DNA of 33,311 bases from Ideonella livida. GTDB taxonomy: Bacteria > Pseudomonadota > Gammaproteobacteria > Burkholderiales > Burkholderiaceae_C. Each line of letters begins with the position of its first letter. Position 1 is the first letter of the stretch. The stretch covers positions 1-33,311 of the forward strand of contig NZ_JAAGOH010000042.1 in the NCBI RefSeq assembly GCF_010499455.1. Reading direction: 5' to 3'. The notes below the pieces were generated by a model. It had not been told where the DNA came from. It saw only the letters and a program-made list of their open reading frames with translations, and did not search any database. Made by a program: the position numbers and the translations under genes. Below are positions 32,983 to 33,311 of this stretch, piece after piece.

Positions 32983-33171
32983 ATGAAGCTGTTCCGCATC
33001 TCCCCCCGCCCCGCCCCTGGTGAGCCGGCCCCCCGGCCGCTGGAACAGACTGACGTCTCTGAACTGGGCTTCGAAGCCGCCCTGCCGTTCCTGAGCAGCG
33101 CACCGGGCGAGCTGGACGGCTGGTTCGACGACGAGGAAGAGTCCGCGGGCATGACGCTGCGGGCCGCCTGA
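32983..33171 (+). CDS. Small acidic protein, function unknown
   Basis: A 62-residue protein with a strong ribosome site (GGAGG, four bases before the ATG). The N-terminal third is Pro/Arg-rich (FRISPRPAPGEPAPRP) and the rest acidic, with LGFEAALPFLSS and WFDDEEES. No signal peptide, membrane segment or known motif is seen. The good ribosome site, changed composition and a hairpin directly after the stop favour a real gene. No function can be offered. Confidence 0.5.
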   Translation: MKLFRISPRPAPGEPAPRPLEQTDVSELGFEAALPFLSSAPGELDGWFDDEEESAGMTLRAA

Positions 33172-33178
33172 GGCCCTT

Positions 33179-33209
33179 CCGCCCCGCCGCGGTCCACGCC
33201 GCGGGGCGG
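33179..33209 (+). terminator. Strong GC hairpin after the small acidic protein gene
   Basis: CCGCCCCGC (33179-33187) pairs with GCGGGGCGG (33201-33209), with a further GCG/CGC pairing in the loop, eight bases after the stop codon. It is followed by CCCGGTTATCC rather than a T-tract, so termination may be Rho-aided. Confidence 0.4.
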
Positions 33210-33311
33210 CCCGGTTATCCTGCGCGCGGCCTGATCCCGCCGCGGCCGGGGTGCCGCCCGGCGCTAGCGGCACCCGCCCTGCGGGCCAGGCCCGCCCCCA
33301 TGAGCCCGAGC

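Noticed and set aside
33300-33311. Start of another gene (ATG at 33300)
   Set aside because: Only four codons are inside the window, without a clear ribosome site, so nothing can be supported.

Overview
The window is very GC-rich (roughly 70%), tightly packed DNA. Gene content points to a beta-proteobacterium of the order Burkholderiales, probably the Sphaerotilaceae/Rubrivivax-Leptothrix-Ideonella side. The evidence is a beta-type minor pilin operon with PilY1, a PEP-CTERM protein, a copper-type multicopper oxidase beside a TolC lipoprotein, and a polyamine-type ABC transporter with an FCD-type GntR regulator and a hydantoin racemase. The species assignment is inference. No rRNA, tRNA, CRISPR array, phage or intact insertion sequence was seen.

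Layout. (1) 1-3.3 kb: the 3' tail of a possible upstream gene, then a TolC-family outer-membrane lipoprotein and a Tat-exported multicopper oxidase, probably a copper-handling operon. (2) 3.4-5.9 kb: a large lipoprotein with Ig/BACON-like repeats and a propeller-like C-terminal half. (3) 5.9-7.8 kb, minus strand: an IS630-type transposase homologue that has lost its catalytic residues, and a PEP-CTERM secreted protein. (4) 8.0-14.3 kb, plus strand: a translationally coupled type IV pilus minor pilin operon, pilE-pilV-pilW-pilX-pilY1-fimT. (5) 14.3-18.3 kb: a small lipoprotein, a B12-binding-type radical SAM enzyme, a VOC/PhnB-like protein and a fatty acid hydroxylase/sterol desaturase-family membrane enzyme. 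(6) 18.3-24.4 kb: a regulated catabolic unit. ATPase, binding protein, two permeases and a GntR/FCD regulator run on the minus strand; a hydantoin/allantoin-type racemase is divergent on the plus strand. The 221-bp divergent spacer carries two near-identical inverted operator-like sites, one at each start codon. (7) 24.5-28.6 kb: a cystathionine gamma-synthase-family PLP enzyme, a nitronate monooxygenase divergent from a MarR regulator, and a PPP-type metallophosphoesterase. (8) 28.7-32.6 kb, minus strand: a coupled SbcD/SbcC-like (YhaO/YhaN-like) nuclease-ATPase pair. (9) 33 kb: a small acidic protein of unknown function.

The points most worth a second look are: the transposase-derived protein with all three active-site acids replaced; the paired operators at 23476-23495 and 23657-23676; a palindromic repeat that has inserted 23 codons in frame into the transport ATPase; and changes in normally conserved metal sites of PilY1, the radical SAM enzyme and the SbcD-like nuclease. 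I see no clearly new multi-gene defence or mobile system.
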